From JBBBNV01 sp037137075 (GTDB lineage Bacteria > Bacillota > Bacilli > Paenibacillales > NBRC-103111): a DNA stretch of 64,000 nt. The first letter of the stretch is position 1; every line of letters begins with the position of its first letter. The translations under genes were made by a program, and so were the position numbers. The DNA is taken from the NCBI RefSeq assembly GCF_037137075.1, contig NZ_JBBBNV010000007.1, positions 109,403 through 173,402 on the forward strand, read 5' to 3'. The notes under the pieces are model-generated. The model did no database searches. It was not told where the DNA came from and saw only the letters and a list, made by a program, of their open reading frames with translations. This document shows, piece by piece, positions 18,901-26,875 of the stretch.

Positions 18901-19091
18901 GTATCTCGTCCTGTCCAAGCCTCTCCGACCCGAATCTCCTTCCAGCTGTCATCCTGCTGCGGCGGATAGGCTCCGATTGCTCCCTCAGGGTCAGGCTTGC
19001 ATTTCATCCCCTCTATGCGCAGCTCATCCCGGTATCGGAACGGCTCAAGATCTTTAATTCGTGCTGTCAGCTTCTCCTTGGTCCATAACAT
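15903..19091 (-). CDS. Alpha-mannosidase, glycoside hydrolase family 38
   Basis: 1062 residues, the usual size of bacterial GH38. The zinc site is in CIGHTHIDVAWLWQ (His248 and Asp250), the nucleophile is the Asp of WLEADCNLTSGES (Asp325), and WLPDVFGYSWALPQI is a further family motif. No signal peptide is visible, so it is likely cytoplasmic and acts on imported manno-oligosaccharides. The C-terminal half fits the GH38 middle and beta-sandwich domains. It follows the sugar-binding protein gene with a 93-nt gap containing a strong hairpin, and is the last gene of the sugar cluster. Retaining hydrolysis of alpha-mannosides is inferred from the family; linkage is not predictable. Confidence 0.94.
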   Translation of the reverse strand: MLWTKEKLTARIKDLEPFRYRDELRIEGMKCKPDPEGAIGAYPPQQDDSWKEIRVGEAWTGRDTYLWLSFECEIPAAWHNKKIVGRFDFGQTGVGNNSGFESLLFLNGAAYQGVDSNHQEVFLPAELTGKQVQFTFRLWSGLNGYDKAALIDHRLSIAGLCWLDEASDDLYYSSRAVLDTVKLLDENRPEHHELLKALDRAFLRIDWSRPGSEAFYTSVAEARDLLNSQLDAMPKQHPVTVRCIGHTHIDVAWLWQLKHTREKSARSFSTVLRLMELFPDYVFLQTQPQLYDYIQSDYPELYKQIQERVKEGRWEAGGAMWLEADCNLTSGESLVRQMLYGTQFFREQFGVECRYLWLPDVFGYSWALPQILRKSGIDMFMTTKISWNQYNRMPHDTFRWKGIDGSEVLTHFITTPDPGSSEGAFYYTYNGSVTPESVQGIWEGYRDKEINQELLLSYGYGDGGGGVNREMLELRRRLEKMPGLPNVTTGRADEYFEQLKQQIAETDRYVHTWDGELYLELHRGTYTSQAYNKRANRKLELFYREAEWLSVLGSLQIGNWSSYPQASLYEGWKIILRNQFHDIIPGSSIGEVYEDCRREYAEAYEIGQAAWSRAAYTVSGEAEERGDVHNREKEYAFTVFNSASWERDDMASIPLQPGMEQGDWFDADGGRLAAQLAGAEWHVRVKRIPPMGYTTIYFVSGPWASADQETASPFRSGAREISTPYYHIEWNEQGHLVRIYDKTAGRNVLAEGEAGNVLQVFEDKPKGRHEAWDIDIFYQEKMRVIDQLQAVSVDEVGPERAVVSFRWMYGRSVISQQMVVYASQRRIDFVTKADWHEQRQLLKAAFPVNVRSTEATYDIQFGNVKRPTHWNTSWDYARFESVGHQWADLSERGYGVSLLNDCKYGYDIKGHVMRLSLIKAALVPDPQADQGEHAFTYALYPHAGDWYDGGTVQAAWSLNAPLQAVSGKPSQTRFSLAGITADHVMIDAVKKAENSNAMMIRLHEFAGKRGEVRLTSDADMKSWQETDLLERPEDGSTAAEGPVVFSIQPYEIKTFLVVLNEA

Positions 19092-19123
19092 GTTGCGGGT
19101 TCAGTCCTTTCGTCTATAATCTC

Positions 19124-19153
19124 GAAGCGCACCGGTCTCCACCGGTGCGCTTC
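19124..19153 (-). repeat. Perfect 13-bp inverted repeat between binding-protein and mannosidase genes
   Basis: GAAGCGCACCGGT and its exact complement flank a 4-nt loop (19137-19140). On the minus strand there is no T run after it, so it is not a normal terminator. It sits at the 3' end of the binding-protein message, 31 nt after that stop. Such hairpins commonly protect the upstream message from 3' exonucleases or attenuate read-through so that binding protein is made in excess. That role is inferred. Confidence 0.75.
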
Positions 19154-19184
19154 AAAGTACGAATATCTATAGATGGTGCTCGTA

Positions 19185-20576
19185 TTATTTGCCGAGCTTG
19201 CCTTGCAGGGAAGCCGGCTCGAAGTTCGGATCAACCAGAGGCTGCGTCGCACCGGCTGCTTTGACAACTTCCATTGCAGCATTGTAACGCAGGTTCAGGT
19301 CTTGAATCGACTTATCCAGGTCGCCGCCTTGAATAATGTATCTAATCAGAACATCGGATTTTTTCATGCCTTCCAGCTTGCCTTCAACAGTAAAGGTCGG
19401 GGCAGCCGGATAAATAGCATCATATTTGGTTGGGATGAAGCCTTCCATACCGGCAATGCTTGGAGCTTTTGCTTTTTCAGTAATATGCGGCAGGATGGAG
19501 ACGCCGTAGCCTTGCTCATGGTAGCCCTTTTGTACTTCATCGCTGTACATGTACTCCAGGAATTTCCACGCTTTTTCTTTATTTGCGGAATCTTTGCTGA
19601 TGGACAAATATGCGCCGCCGTTAACCATTGTTGCACCATTCATTTTGCCGTCAACAGTGGGTACTGGAGCAGCAGCCCAGCGGATTTTAGCCGGGAACTG
19701 GTTTTTGTACACAGCCGGCTCTGCCGAGTGGTTGATGTACATCCCGATTTTACCTTCAGCAAACTGTGCGCGCAGCGGGTCAATATCAAGTGTCTCTACG
19801 CCCGGCATCATGCTGCCGTCTTGACGCATTTGATGAAGGGCTTCAACCGCCGCTTTGTAGGCACCGAAATCGTATTTACCGGTTTTGAAGTTGTAGCCTT
19901 CAACAACGCCTGTCCCGCTCAAAGTCGCGATTGGATAAATAACGCGGTCAATAGAGGACGAGTTTTTGAAGTTGGCGGCAAATCCGTAAGCGCCTGTGCT
20001 TTTACCGGCTTCAGTCAGCTTCTTGGCGTATTCTACGAATTCAGCCAGCGTTTTCGGCGGTTCTTTCAGACCTGCTTTTTCAAACAAATCCACGTTGTAA
20101 ATCAAACGCCACATTTGGCCTACGTTCGGAAGGCTATAGATGCTGCCTTTATACAAGTTCTTTTCTTCTACCAGCGTGTTGGCAAATTTGGCCTTCATGT
20201 CTGCGCTAATGTAAGGATCGAGCGGAGTCAGGAAGCCTTTTTGTACCCAGGGTACAAGCTTATTGAAATCGACCCGAAGAATATCAGGAGATTGCTTGCT
20301 GGCGAACGCAATTTCAACCGACTGGTCGTAGTTATCCGCCATGATGTTGATCTCAACTTCAAGATTATCGGTGTTTGTTTCGTTGTACTTCTTAATTACT
20401 TCCTTGATATAGTCTGCGTCGGAACGGTCATTCGTCCAATACGTCAGCTTTGTCTTGCCACCGGCAGCTGCCCCGCTGTTATTGGCTGCAGATTGCTCTG
20501 TGCTGCTTGTCGAGCAAGCGGCCAGCAGAAATACCAGCAGAACCGAAAGGGCGGTAACGATTGCTTTTTTTGCCAC
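19185..20576 (-). CDS. Sugar ABC transporter substrate-binding lipoprotein (family 1)
   Basis: 463 residues. A lipoprotein signal ends in the lipobox LLAAC about residue 20 to 23, followed by a Ser/Thr-rich linker, so it is tethered outside the membrane. KLTYWTNDRSDADYIKEV and the later NGGAYLSISKDSANKEKAWKFL-type segment (key words GGAYLSISKDS) are typical of CUT1 sugar-binding proteins. I choose the GTG at 20576 because GGGGAG lies 7 nt before it; the ATG at 20582 is only 1-2 nt from that site. It has its own promoter and operator-like site, and sits downstream of the kinase gene. The substrate is probably an alpha-mannoside because of the adjoining GH38 gene (inference). Confidence 0.92.
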   Translation of the reverse strand: MAKKAIVTALSVLLVFLLAACSTSSTEQSAANNSGAAAGGKTKLTYWTNDRSDADYIKEVIKKYNETNTDNLEVEINIMADNYDQSVEIAFASKQSPDILRVDFNKLVPWVQKGFLTPLDPYISADMKAKFANTLVEEKNLYKGSIYSLPNVGQMWRLIYNVDLFEKAGLKEPPKTLAEFVEYAKKLTEAGKSTGAYGFAANFKNSSSIDRVIYPIATLSGTGVVEGYNFKTGKYDFGAYKAAVEALHQMRQDGSMMPGVETLDIDPLRAQFAEGKIGMYINHSAEPAVYKNQFPAKIRWAAAPVPTVDGKMNGATMVNGGAYLSISKDSANKEKAWKFLEYMYSDEVQKGYHEQGYGVSILPHITEKAKAPSIAGMEGFIPTKYDAIYPAAPTFTVEGKLEGMKKSDVLIRYIIQGGDLDKSIQDLNLRYNAAMEVVKAAGATQPLVDPNFEPASLQGKLGK

Positions 20577-20615
20577 TGTCATTCTCCCCTTTTAGTGATG
20601 AATTGAAATCTAGGA

Positions 20616-20641
20616 TGTAAAGCGCTAACAAGCTGATTATA
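20616..20641 (-). promoter_or_regulatory. Promoter -10 with adjoining LacI/CcpA-like operator before the binding-protein gene
   Basis: Minus-strand TATAAT (20636-20641) is followed after 5 nt by TGTTAGCGCTTTACA (20616-20630), a near-palindrome around GCGC resembling cre and other LacI-family operators. It is one base longer than the 14-nt cre consensus, so CcpA is not certain; a dedicated sugar repressor is equally possible. The -35 region is weak (TCTTAC at 18 nt), which would suit an activated promoter. The operator position at the transcription start suggests repression. Confidence 0.5.
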
Positions 20642-20699
20642 GTACAATCCATTGTCCGGGTAAGAAGGTCAATCTGATGATCCGTGGTGGAGAAAACAA

Positions 20700-22508
20700 C
20701 TATTCCCCCTGCTTCAAGGGAATAATCAGCTTCACTGTAGTTTTGACATCAGGCTCGCTTTCCAATATCATGCGCGAATCCGGACCATAATAGAATCTCA
20801 GCCGGTTATACACATTGGACAAGGCATAGCCCTTGGACGGCCGCTGCTCCCAGTCTGCTTCCTGCTCCTGCTCCAGACGGTGGTAAACAGCCTGGGTATC
20901 CATGCCGCTTCCGTTATCCTCAACACTCAGATACAAGTGATGCTCGTCCTGAGCCACAAGAACACGGATTAAACCATGCTCCTCCCGATGCTCAAACCCA
21001 TGAAGAATGCAGTTTTCAACGAGCGGCTGAAGCAAAATTTTCAAAATGGGATGAGAAAGCACCGCATTGTTGGTGACGATAATCTCGTAGTCAAATAATG
21101 ATTCGTAGCACTTCTGCTGAAGCATCAAATACTGCCGCACATGCTCGATTTCTTTCTCCAGCGTCGTAATTTCCTGCCCGTTGTTTAAGCCCAACTGGAA
21201 CAGCATGGACAAGGACACAATCATGTCCCGTACATCCTCATGCTCGGCCGTCGCTGATTTCCACAAAATCGTATTCAGCGTGTTATACAGGAAGTGCGGA
21301 TTAATTTGCGCCTGAAGCGCCTTTACCTCCGCCTTGCGCATCTGAAGCTCCGATGTCTTCACATCGTTGATAAGCGCCTCGATCTGCTCCAGCATCCGGT
21401 TAAACTGCCTGCCCACCTGGGTAACCTCATCTTCAAAATCACTGGTAAAGCGCACATCCAGCGAATTCTGCTCCACCCGTTTCATCAGGCGCTGCAGCTT
21501 ATGCAGCGGCCGGAGAAGAACAGCGGAGAACACATTGGTAAGCAGCAGCGCGAGCAAAATACATCCAATCATAATAATCAGGATAAACCATTTGATCAGG
21601 TTCATCTGGCTAAGCAGGGCCGACTTGGACTGCAAGCTGACCAATACCCACTGCTCACCCAGGCTGAGGCGGGCCGAATTAACCAACAACTTGTCCGAAC
21701 CGGTGGTATGCTCGAAATAACGGTTCGTTTGATCAAGCACCTTGCTTACAAAAGAACCATCTTCCAGAAGATAGCTGTACTCCGAGCGCATATCCGTCAC
21801 GCTCTGCCCATGGGCATTAAGAAGCAGAAACTGTCCGCTGCTGCCGACCAAATCCTGCATTATCGCTTCCCGGAGCGCTTCTTCCTTCACATTAATGATA
21901 AGGTACACACCGCTTGTATAGGTTTCACTAAGTGGATTCATCAACAATGAGATGACCCGGTTGTTCCCGTAGAACAGCCGGTCCTCGTGCGCCTCCACCC
22001 AGTGCTCCCGCCCGCTATTGCTTTTATCCATGGCCTGGAACATGTCGGTATCCATGAAGCTGACCCGTGTATCGCGCACAGAGTTGGTCGGGTAGAAATC
22101 GCCGATTGGTGTCGAGATCAGGACCGATTCAATAGATGACTCACTCAGCTTCATTTGCGCGAACGGCACCTGAAGTGCAGACAAATGAAGGTAATAATTG
22201 CCCGCCTTCCGCCCAGCCACATCCTGCATCATGTCCTTGAAGGCTTGGCTGAGCATCATGACGGAGGACGATACCACAATATGCTTTAACCGCTCATCAG
22301 CAACCTGTACCGACTTATTGAGCGTATTTTGACTAAGCTGGAATGCATTGCGTTCATTTACCCGGGAGGCGATGTAATAGGACATCGTTCCCGTTACAGC
22401 GATACTAATCATCGTCAGCAGGGTGAACGAGGCCCAGATTCGCCGTTTCAGCGATAATCTGTAATAAATCGGCTTTTTATTGGCCAACTTCCGTTTCGAT
22501 CCTCCCAC
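20700..22508 (-). CDS. Sensor histidine kinase, YesM type
   Basis: 602 residues. Order: N-terminal membrane helix (about 25-47), a large extracellular sensor region to about 280, second helix rich in Ile/Leu, HAMP linker around LRPLHKLQRLMKRVEQN, then the His_kinase domain with QINPHFLYNTLNTI (phospho-acceptor His) and a HATPase with VENCILHGFEHRE and DNGSGM boxes. Partner of the AraC-type regulator at 24472-26094. The GTG start at 22508 is uncertain: the GGGAGG nearby lies just inside the frame, and a TTG at 22487 could be used instead. It lies unusually between the permease genes and the binding-protein gene. Signal unknown, presumably the transported sugar. Confidence 0.93.
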   Translation of the reverse strand: MGGSKRKLANKKPIYYRLSLKRRIWASFTLLTMISIAVTGTMSYYIASRVNERNAFQLSQNTLNKSVQVADERLKHIVVSSSVMMLSQAFKDMMQDVAGRKAGNYYLHLSALQVPFAQMKLSESSIESVLISTPIGDFYPTNSVRDTRVSFMDTDMFQAMDKSNSGREHWVEAHEDRLFYGNNRVISLLMNPLSETYTSGVYLIINVKEEALREAIMQDLVGSSGQFLLLNAHGQSVTDMRSEYSYLLEDGSFVSKVLDQTNRYFEHTTGSDKLLVNSARLSLGEQWVLVSLQSKSALLSQMNLIKWFILIIMIGCILLALLLTNVFSAVLLRPLHKLQRLMKRVEQNSLDVRFTSDFEDEVTQVGRQFNRMLEQIEALINDVKTSELQMRKAEVKALQAQINPHFLYNTLNTILWKSATAEHEDVRDMIVSLSMLFQLGLNNGQEITTLEKEIEHVRQYLMLQQKCYESLFDYEIIVTNNAVLSHPILKILLQPLVENCILHGFEHREEHGLIRVLVAQDEHHLYLSVEDNGSGMDTQAVYHRLEQEQEADWEQRPSKGYALSNVYNRLRFYYGPDSRMILESEPDVKTTVKLIIPLKQGE

Positions 22509-22535
22509 TAAAAGAAAGTGAATTTCTTTTATAGA

Positions 22536-23414
22536 TTACCCTTTTAACGAACCGGCTGTCATCTGCATAAACGATTTGTTAGCAAAAATGTATACGACCA
22601 GAATCGGCAAAATCGACAGGCACGCCCCGGCGAGCATCAGCTGCAGCTCGGAAGCGGCACCCAGCCCGTAACGGAGATTGGAAAGACCAACCGTCAGCGG
22701 CTGAAGGGCCGGTTTGCTCATCGTAAAGACGAACGGCAAAATGTACTCATTCCAGGCATTCCGGAACGCGAACAAGGCGGTTACGCCAATCGCCGGACGA
22801 AGAAGCGGCAGAACAATGCGCCAGTACACCGAGTAGAAATTGCAGCCGTCAATGTAGGCCGCTTCATCTAGATCGCGCGGAATCCCATTGAAGAAGCCAA
22901 TGAGCATGAAGAACGACGTCGCATGGGCGCTAATCAAAATAATAATGACGCCCCACAACGATTCATTCAGGTTTAAGGCAACCATCAGGTCGAACTGCGG
23001 ACGCAGCACAACCGCTCCGATCGAAATAAACATGGTGCTGGCCTGCAGCCCTACATATAACTTTTTACCGATAAAGGAACCGCGATCGACAGCATATGCG
23101 GCCATCGTTGTCACAATAATGGTGCCTGCGGTTGTTGCTGTCGCAATAAAGAGACTGTTCCACGTGAAAAGTGCAAAGTTCGCCTTTTTCCACGCTTCAG
23201 CATAGTTTGAGAAATGCCATTCCGCAGGTAAAAATGTAGCGCCTGTCGTTACCTCCAGGTTCGTCTTGAATGAACCGAGAATCGCAACCACAATCGGGAA
23301 CAGCAGCATCACGGCCACGGCAATCAAGAAAATCCATAGCAAGGTCATCGAGACAAAATGGAGCAGCTTGTTCTTTTCTTTTGGACTATATTGTAATTGT
23401 TGTGCGCTTTCCAT
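22536..23414 (-). CDS. Sugar ABC transporter permease (MalG-like, CUT1)
   Basis: 292 residues, six membrane segments. The EAA loop that docks the ATPase is EAAYIDGCNFYSVYWRIVLP. ATG 23414 has GGAGGGAG upstream and starts 28 nt after the other permease. No ATPase gene is present in the cluster, so a shared MsmX-type ATPase encoded elsewhere is expected, as is usual for Firmicute CUT1 systems. Confidence 0.94.
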   Translation of the reverse strand: MESAQQLQYSPKEKNKLLHFVSMTLLWIFLIAVAVMLLFPIVVAILGSFKTNLEVTTGATFLPAEWHFSNYAEAWKKANFALFTWNSLFIATATTAGTIIVTTMAAYAVDRGSFIGKKLYVGLQASTMFISIGAVVLRPQFDLMVALNLNESLWGVIIILISAHATSFFMLIGFFNGIPRDLDEAAYIDGCNFYSVYWRIVLPLLRPAIGVTALFAFRNAWNEYILPFVFTMSKPALQPLTVGLSNLRYGLGAASELQLMLAGACLSILPILVVYIFANKSFMQMTAGSLKG

Positions 23415-23442
23415 AGCTTATTCTCCCTCCTTATCGCTCTGA

Positions 23443-24342
23443 TTAATAAATTTTGTTCAAGCGCTTGGACAACCAGAAGTACAGCAGGGTAATGACACCG
23501 ACAATCAGTGCGGTAACGAAGCCGACCGCGCTGCCGTAGCCGATTTGCTGAACGTTGGCGCTCATCGTAGAGACAGGGAAGAACAGCTTGTACACATACA
23601 AGAACATAACCTCGGTTTTTCCGAACGGACCGCCTTCTGTCAAGACCATGATGCTCTCATAGCCCTTCAGCGCGGTTGTGATTGCCAGCATAATAATCAT
23701 CTGCATGACCGGACCAAGCAGCGGAATGGTGACATTCCAGAACTTCTGAATGGTGTTCGCGCCGTCCAGGGAAGCCGCTTCATACAAGTCCTCAGGGATG
23801 TTTTGCAGCCCTGCGAGGAACAACAGCATGTAGTTTCCGATCGCGCCCCAGATGGCAATAATGACGGTCGTCAGCATCGCATTATCCGGTCCCAGCCAGT
23901 CAATCGGGCTCGACACAATGCCGAGGCTCATTAAATATTGGTTCAAAATCCCGTTATAGGAGTTGAAAATAATAATAAACACGATCGCCATAACCGATGT
24001 ACTAATAATGGTCGGCAGGAAGTAAATCGCCCGCAGCAGCTGCCGGCCCTTGATGGCACGGTTCAAAATTACAGCCAGGATAAGACATAACGGCAGCGTC
24101 ACGATCAGCTTGCCGGCTGCATAAACGAAGGTATTGTATACCGAATTCCAGAACTGATCGTCTCTCATGACCCGTGAAAAGTTGTCAAGACCGATAAATT
24201 GGGGAACTCCGAAGCCCTGATAATCATAAAACATGTACCGCAGCGCCCAAATAATCGGGTATACGGATAACGCAAGCGTCAATATCAAGCTCGGTAAAAT
24301 AAATACATACGAGTTGAGAGTACGTAACGCTTTTCTGCTCAT
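23443..24342 (-). CDS. Sugar ABC transporter permease (MalF-like, CUT1)
   Basis: 299 residues, six membrane helices, EAA loop EAASLDGANTIQKFWNVTIP. I choose ATG 24342 (MSRKALRTLNS) because AAAGGAG lies upstream; the in-frame ATG at 24372 lacks one. First of two permease genes, about 130 nt downstream of the response regulator stop; nothing coding is seen in that gap. Confidence 0.94.
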   Translation of the reverse strand: MSRKALRTLNSYVFILPSLILTLALSVYPIIWALRYMFYDYQGFGVPQFIGLDNFSRVMRDDQFWNSVYNTFVYAAGKLIVTLPLCLILAVILNRAIKGRQLLRAIYFLPTIISTSVMAIVFIIIFNSYNGILNQYLMSLGIVSSPIDWLGPDNAMLTTVIIAIWGAIGNYMLLFLAGLQNIPEDLYEAASLDGANTIQKFWNVTIPLLGPVMQMIIMLAITTALKGYESIMVLTEGGPFGKTEVMFLYVYKLFFPVSTMSANVQQIGYGSAVGFVTALIVGVITLLYFWLSKRLNKIY

Positions 24343-24471
24343 GTTAGTTCTCACTCCTTTAATTCTTCTCATATTGTCCTAAAGCTACTATAAGAGAAGT
24401 GGCCCTTCAGAGAGGAGAGAGAATATCACTTTTTGCAGGGGATAATGCAACTTTACGATGGAGCGTTTCCG

Positions 24472-26094
24472 TTATTGGGATGAATCGGAAGCATACAGCT
24501 GCCGGAATTCAGATGGCGTCATGCCCGTATGGCGTTTAAACAGCTCCGTGAAGTACGGACGGTCCTCATAGCCCAGAGCCAGGGAAATCTCTTGAACCTG
24601 TCTGCCCTCGATGAGCATGTCCTTGGCCTTCTCCATACGCGCAGAGGTGACATATTGATGGATTGTCATCCCCGTAACCTTTTTAAACAGATTGGAGAAA
24701 TAGCTGCCGCTCAAAAAAACGATCCGGGCATAATCGTTGGCCGTCATATTCAAATGAAGATTGTCCTTCATGTATGCCGTCACCTGATTAATTAACTGAT
24801 GCGCTTCTTTGGTCTGCTGGCCGCGCAGCAATTCACAGCCTTCCCGGCACAAGGAGCGAACCAGCTCCTGGGTGTCCTTCAAGGTAAGAGCCGTCCCTGC
24901 TTTAATGTCCTTTAACCGCTGCTCTAACGGCTGCCGCTCTTCATCCGTCAGCTTCTCCATAAATATGCGATGGATCAAGAATGCAAGCTCATAGTAGTTG
25001 TTTCTGATGACACCCGGCTCCGGCGGCACCGAAAATGTAAAATCCTCTTCAAAAATATCATCCAGCACTTTTTCCGCCTTGGCCATATTCCCCGAACGCA
25101 AGCAGTAGAAAAGCTCCCGTTCCTTCTCGGCAGACTGCCGTACCGGCATAGGGTGGGCTGGCGTTACATCCGAATAGCTGTAAACACTGTTGCCTCCGGT
25201 ATAAAAGTTATAGGAAAGCGCCACAATCGCCTGCTGGTACGAATCCGATATATCCGGTATGTCCCGAACCTCTGTTCCGATTCCAATGGATACCGTACAG
25301 CTGGAATAACGGGCAATATTTTCACGGCATTCCTCCGCCAGCGCTTCAGCGCTGATTCGCTCCGTCGGATTAATGACCGCCACAAGTCGCTGGATGTCCT
25401 CCCGAAACACCAAGCCGTTCGTATATCTGGAGATCGTCTCCTCCATAATATTTTGCGCGGCAAAGCGAAGCAGTTCCACCTCCGGCACCGGCAGGGCAGG
25501 ACTTTGATCAGCAAGCTGATCTATTTCGGCCAGCAGCACAATAAAATTCTCCTTATCGATGCCAACCTGCAGAAAGTCCCAACGCTCCCGGGCGCTTTTG
25601 GGGCTTGCTTTATAACGAAGAAGCAGGCGGAAATATTCCTGCCGCAGTACCGGAATGCTTTCCCTAACCTTATGCTCCATTTCATTCATGCGTAAGGCCA
25701 AATGCAAGTCCTCCATAAGCACCTGCTTGGCTTTTAAAACAATTTCCAGCACCTGATTCGGTGTAAATGGCTTCAAAATATAATCAAACGCCCCAAGCCG
25801 TATGGCCTGCTGGGCATAATTAAACTCCGTGTACCCGCTCATAAAAATAACTTTCGTTTTCGGGCTCTCGGCCTGCATCAGCCGCATCATATCAAGCCCG
25901 TCTACCTTAGGCATCCGAATATCCGTGAGAACAATATCCGGCTTCACGGAACGAATCATTTGCAGCCCCTCCTCCCCGTTATAAGCCGTTCCGACAATCC
26001 GGATTCCATGCTCGCCCCAAGGAATATGATTCACGATTCCATTCACAACTGAACGAATGTCATCAATAACACACATCGTCACTTCATCATTCAT
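24472..26094 (-). CDS. AraC-type response regulator (YesN-like)
   Basis: 540 residues. N-terminal receiver: acidic pair Asp11-Asp12, phospho-acceptor Asp58 in VLTDIRMPKVDG, Ser in FMSGYTEF and Lys in DYILKPF. The C terminus (about 435-535) has two helix-turn-helix motifs of the AraC type, ending in YEDRPYFTELFKRHTGMTPSEFRQ-like sequence (key words YFTELFKRHTG). The long middle region is typical of this class. ATG 26094 has AAGGAGGAAG upstream. First gene of the sugar cluster, so it likely activates the transporter and mannosidase genes when phosphorylated by the YesM-like kinase (inference). Confidence 0.94.
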   Translation of the reverse strand: MNDEVTMCVIDDIRSVVNGIVNHIPWGEHGIRIVGTAYNGEEGLQMIRSVKPDIVLTDIRMPKVDGLDMMRLMQAESPKTKVIFMSGYTEFNYAQQAIRLGAFDYILKPFTPNQVLEIVLKAKQVLMEDLHLALRMNEMEHKVRESIPVLRQEYFRLLLRYKASPKSARERWDFLQVGIDKENFIVLLAEIDQLADQSPALPVPEVELLRFAAQNIMEETISRYTNGLVFREDIQRLVAVINPTERISAEALAEECRENIARYSSCTVSIGIGTEVRDIPDISDSYQQAIVALSYNFYTGGNSVYSYSDVTPAHPMPVRQSAEKERELFYCLRSGNMAKAEKVLDDIFEEDFTFSVPPEPGVIRNNYYELAFLIHRIFMEKLTDEERQPLEQRLKDIKAGTALTLKDTQELVRSLCREGCELLRGQQTKEAHQLINQVTAYMKDNLHLNMTANDYARIVFLSGSYFSNLFKKVTGMTIHQYVTSARMEKAKDMLIEGRQVQEISLALGYEDRPYFTELFKRHTGMTPSEFRQLYASDSSQ

Positions 26095-26311
26095 AGCTGT
26101 CTTCCTCCTTCCCTAATCTTCACCTACGCGGGGTCGATCCCTATGATTAATATTATGGCGGAAATGACAACAATTACGAGCGGCATTTCCATGAATAACG
26201 GGGGAGAAAACAATGCAATCTGAAAAACAGCTTTGAATCCCCTACTCTGGACTGTACCTGTTTTGAAACAATAGTGGCGCAAGCTTACACGCTGATAAGA
26301 AAAACAGCACT

Positions 26312-26364
26312 AAAAAAATAAACCAAAAAGGCAAGGAGAGCGATTCTCCATTGCCTTTTTGGTT
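26312..26364 (-). terminator. Strong terminator of the ATP synthase operon
   Basis: Stem AACCAAAAAGGCAA...TTGCCTTTTTGGTT with an inner GGAGA/TCTCC pairing (26321-26364), followed on the minus strand by TATTTTTTT. It begins 8 nt after the atpC stop. The stretch 26095-26311 upstream of the response regulator has no gene and no clear promoter. Confidence 0.9.
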
Positions 26365-26371
26365 TCATCCA

Positions 26372-26776
26372 TTATTCTTTATGATCTGCAATTGAAATCC
26401 GGTTGAGGGCACGCTGCAGTGCAAGCTCCGCACGACGGAAATCAATTTCTTCTTTATTGCCCTTGATACGCTGTTCAGCGCGCTCTTTCGAAGCCTGAGC
26501 ACGTTCAACATCGATCTGTTCCGGCAGCTCAGCGCTCTCCGCTAACAGGACCACCTTGTCTTTGCGCACTTCCATGAATCCGCCGTTTACAGCAATTACA
26601 TGGCTTTTGCCATCCTGCTTCACTGTAACCGGAGCGATTCGGAGCGGCGTAACAAGCGGAATGTGATTAGGCAAAATGCCCAGCTCCCCTTCCGTTCCCT
26701 TAACGACGATCATGCTTACCTGCTCGGCAAACACTTTACGCTCAGGCGTTACCACTTCCAATAAAAAGGTGCTCAC
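26372..26776 (-). CDS. atpC: ATP synthase F1 subunit epsilon
   Basis: 134 residues: N-terminal beta-barrel (EGELGILPNHIPLVTPL) and C-terminal helical hairpin with ALQRALNRISIADH. GTG start at 26776 with AAGGAGG 7 nt upstream. Last gene of the operon, 99 nt after atpD. Regulates rotary catalysis and helps link the central stalk to the c-ring. Confidence 0.96.
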   Translation of the reverse strand: MSTFLLEVVTPERKVFAEQVSMIVVKGTEGELGILPNHIPLVTPLRIAPVTVKQDGKSHVIAVNGGFMEVRKDKVVLLAESAELPEQIDVERAQASKERAEQRIKGNKEEIDFRRAELALQRALNRISIADHKE

Positions 26777-26875
26777 GTTGATTCCTCCTTCTCGCGAGGC
26801 CGGCTCGGAAGCTCCCTCCTGTTCGGTTCAAAGGCACCGAGCAGGAAGAAGCGGTCCGACTAGCAAAAAACCCGA

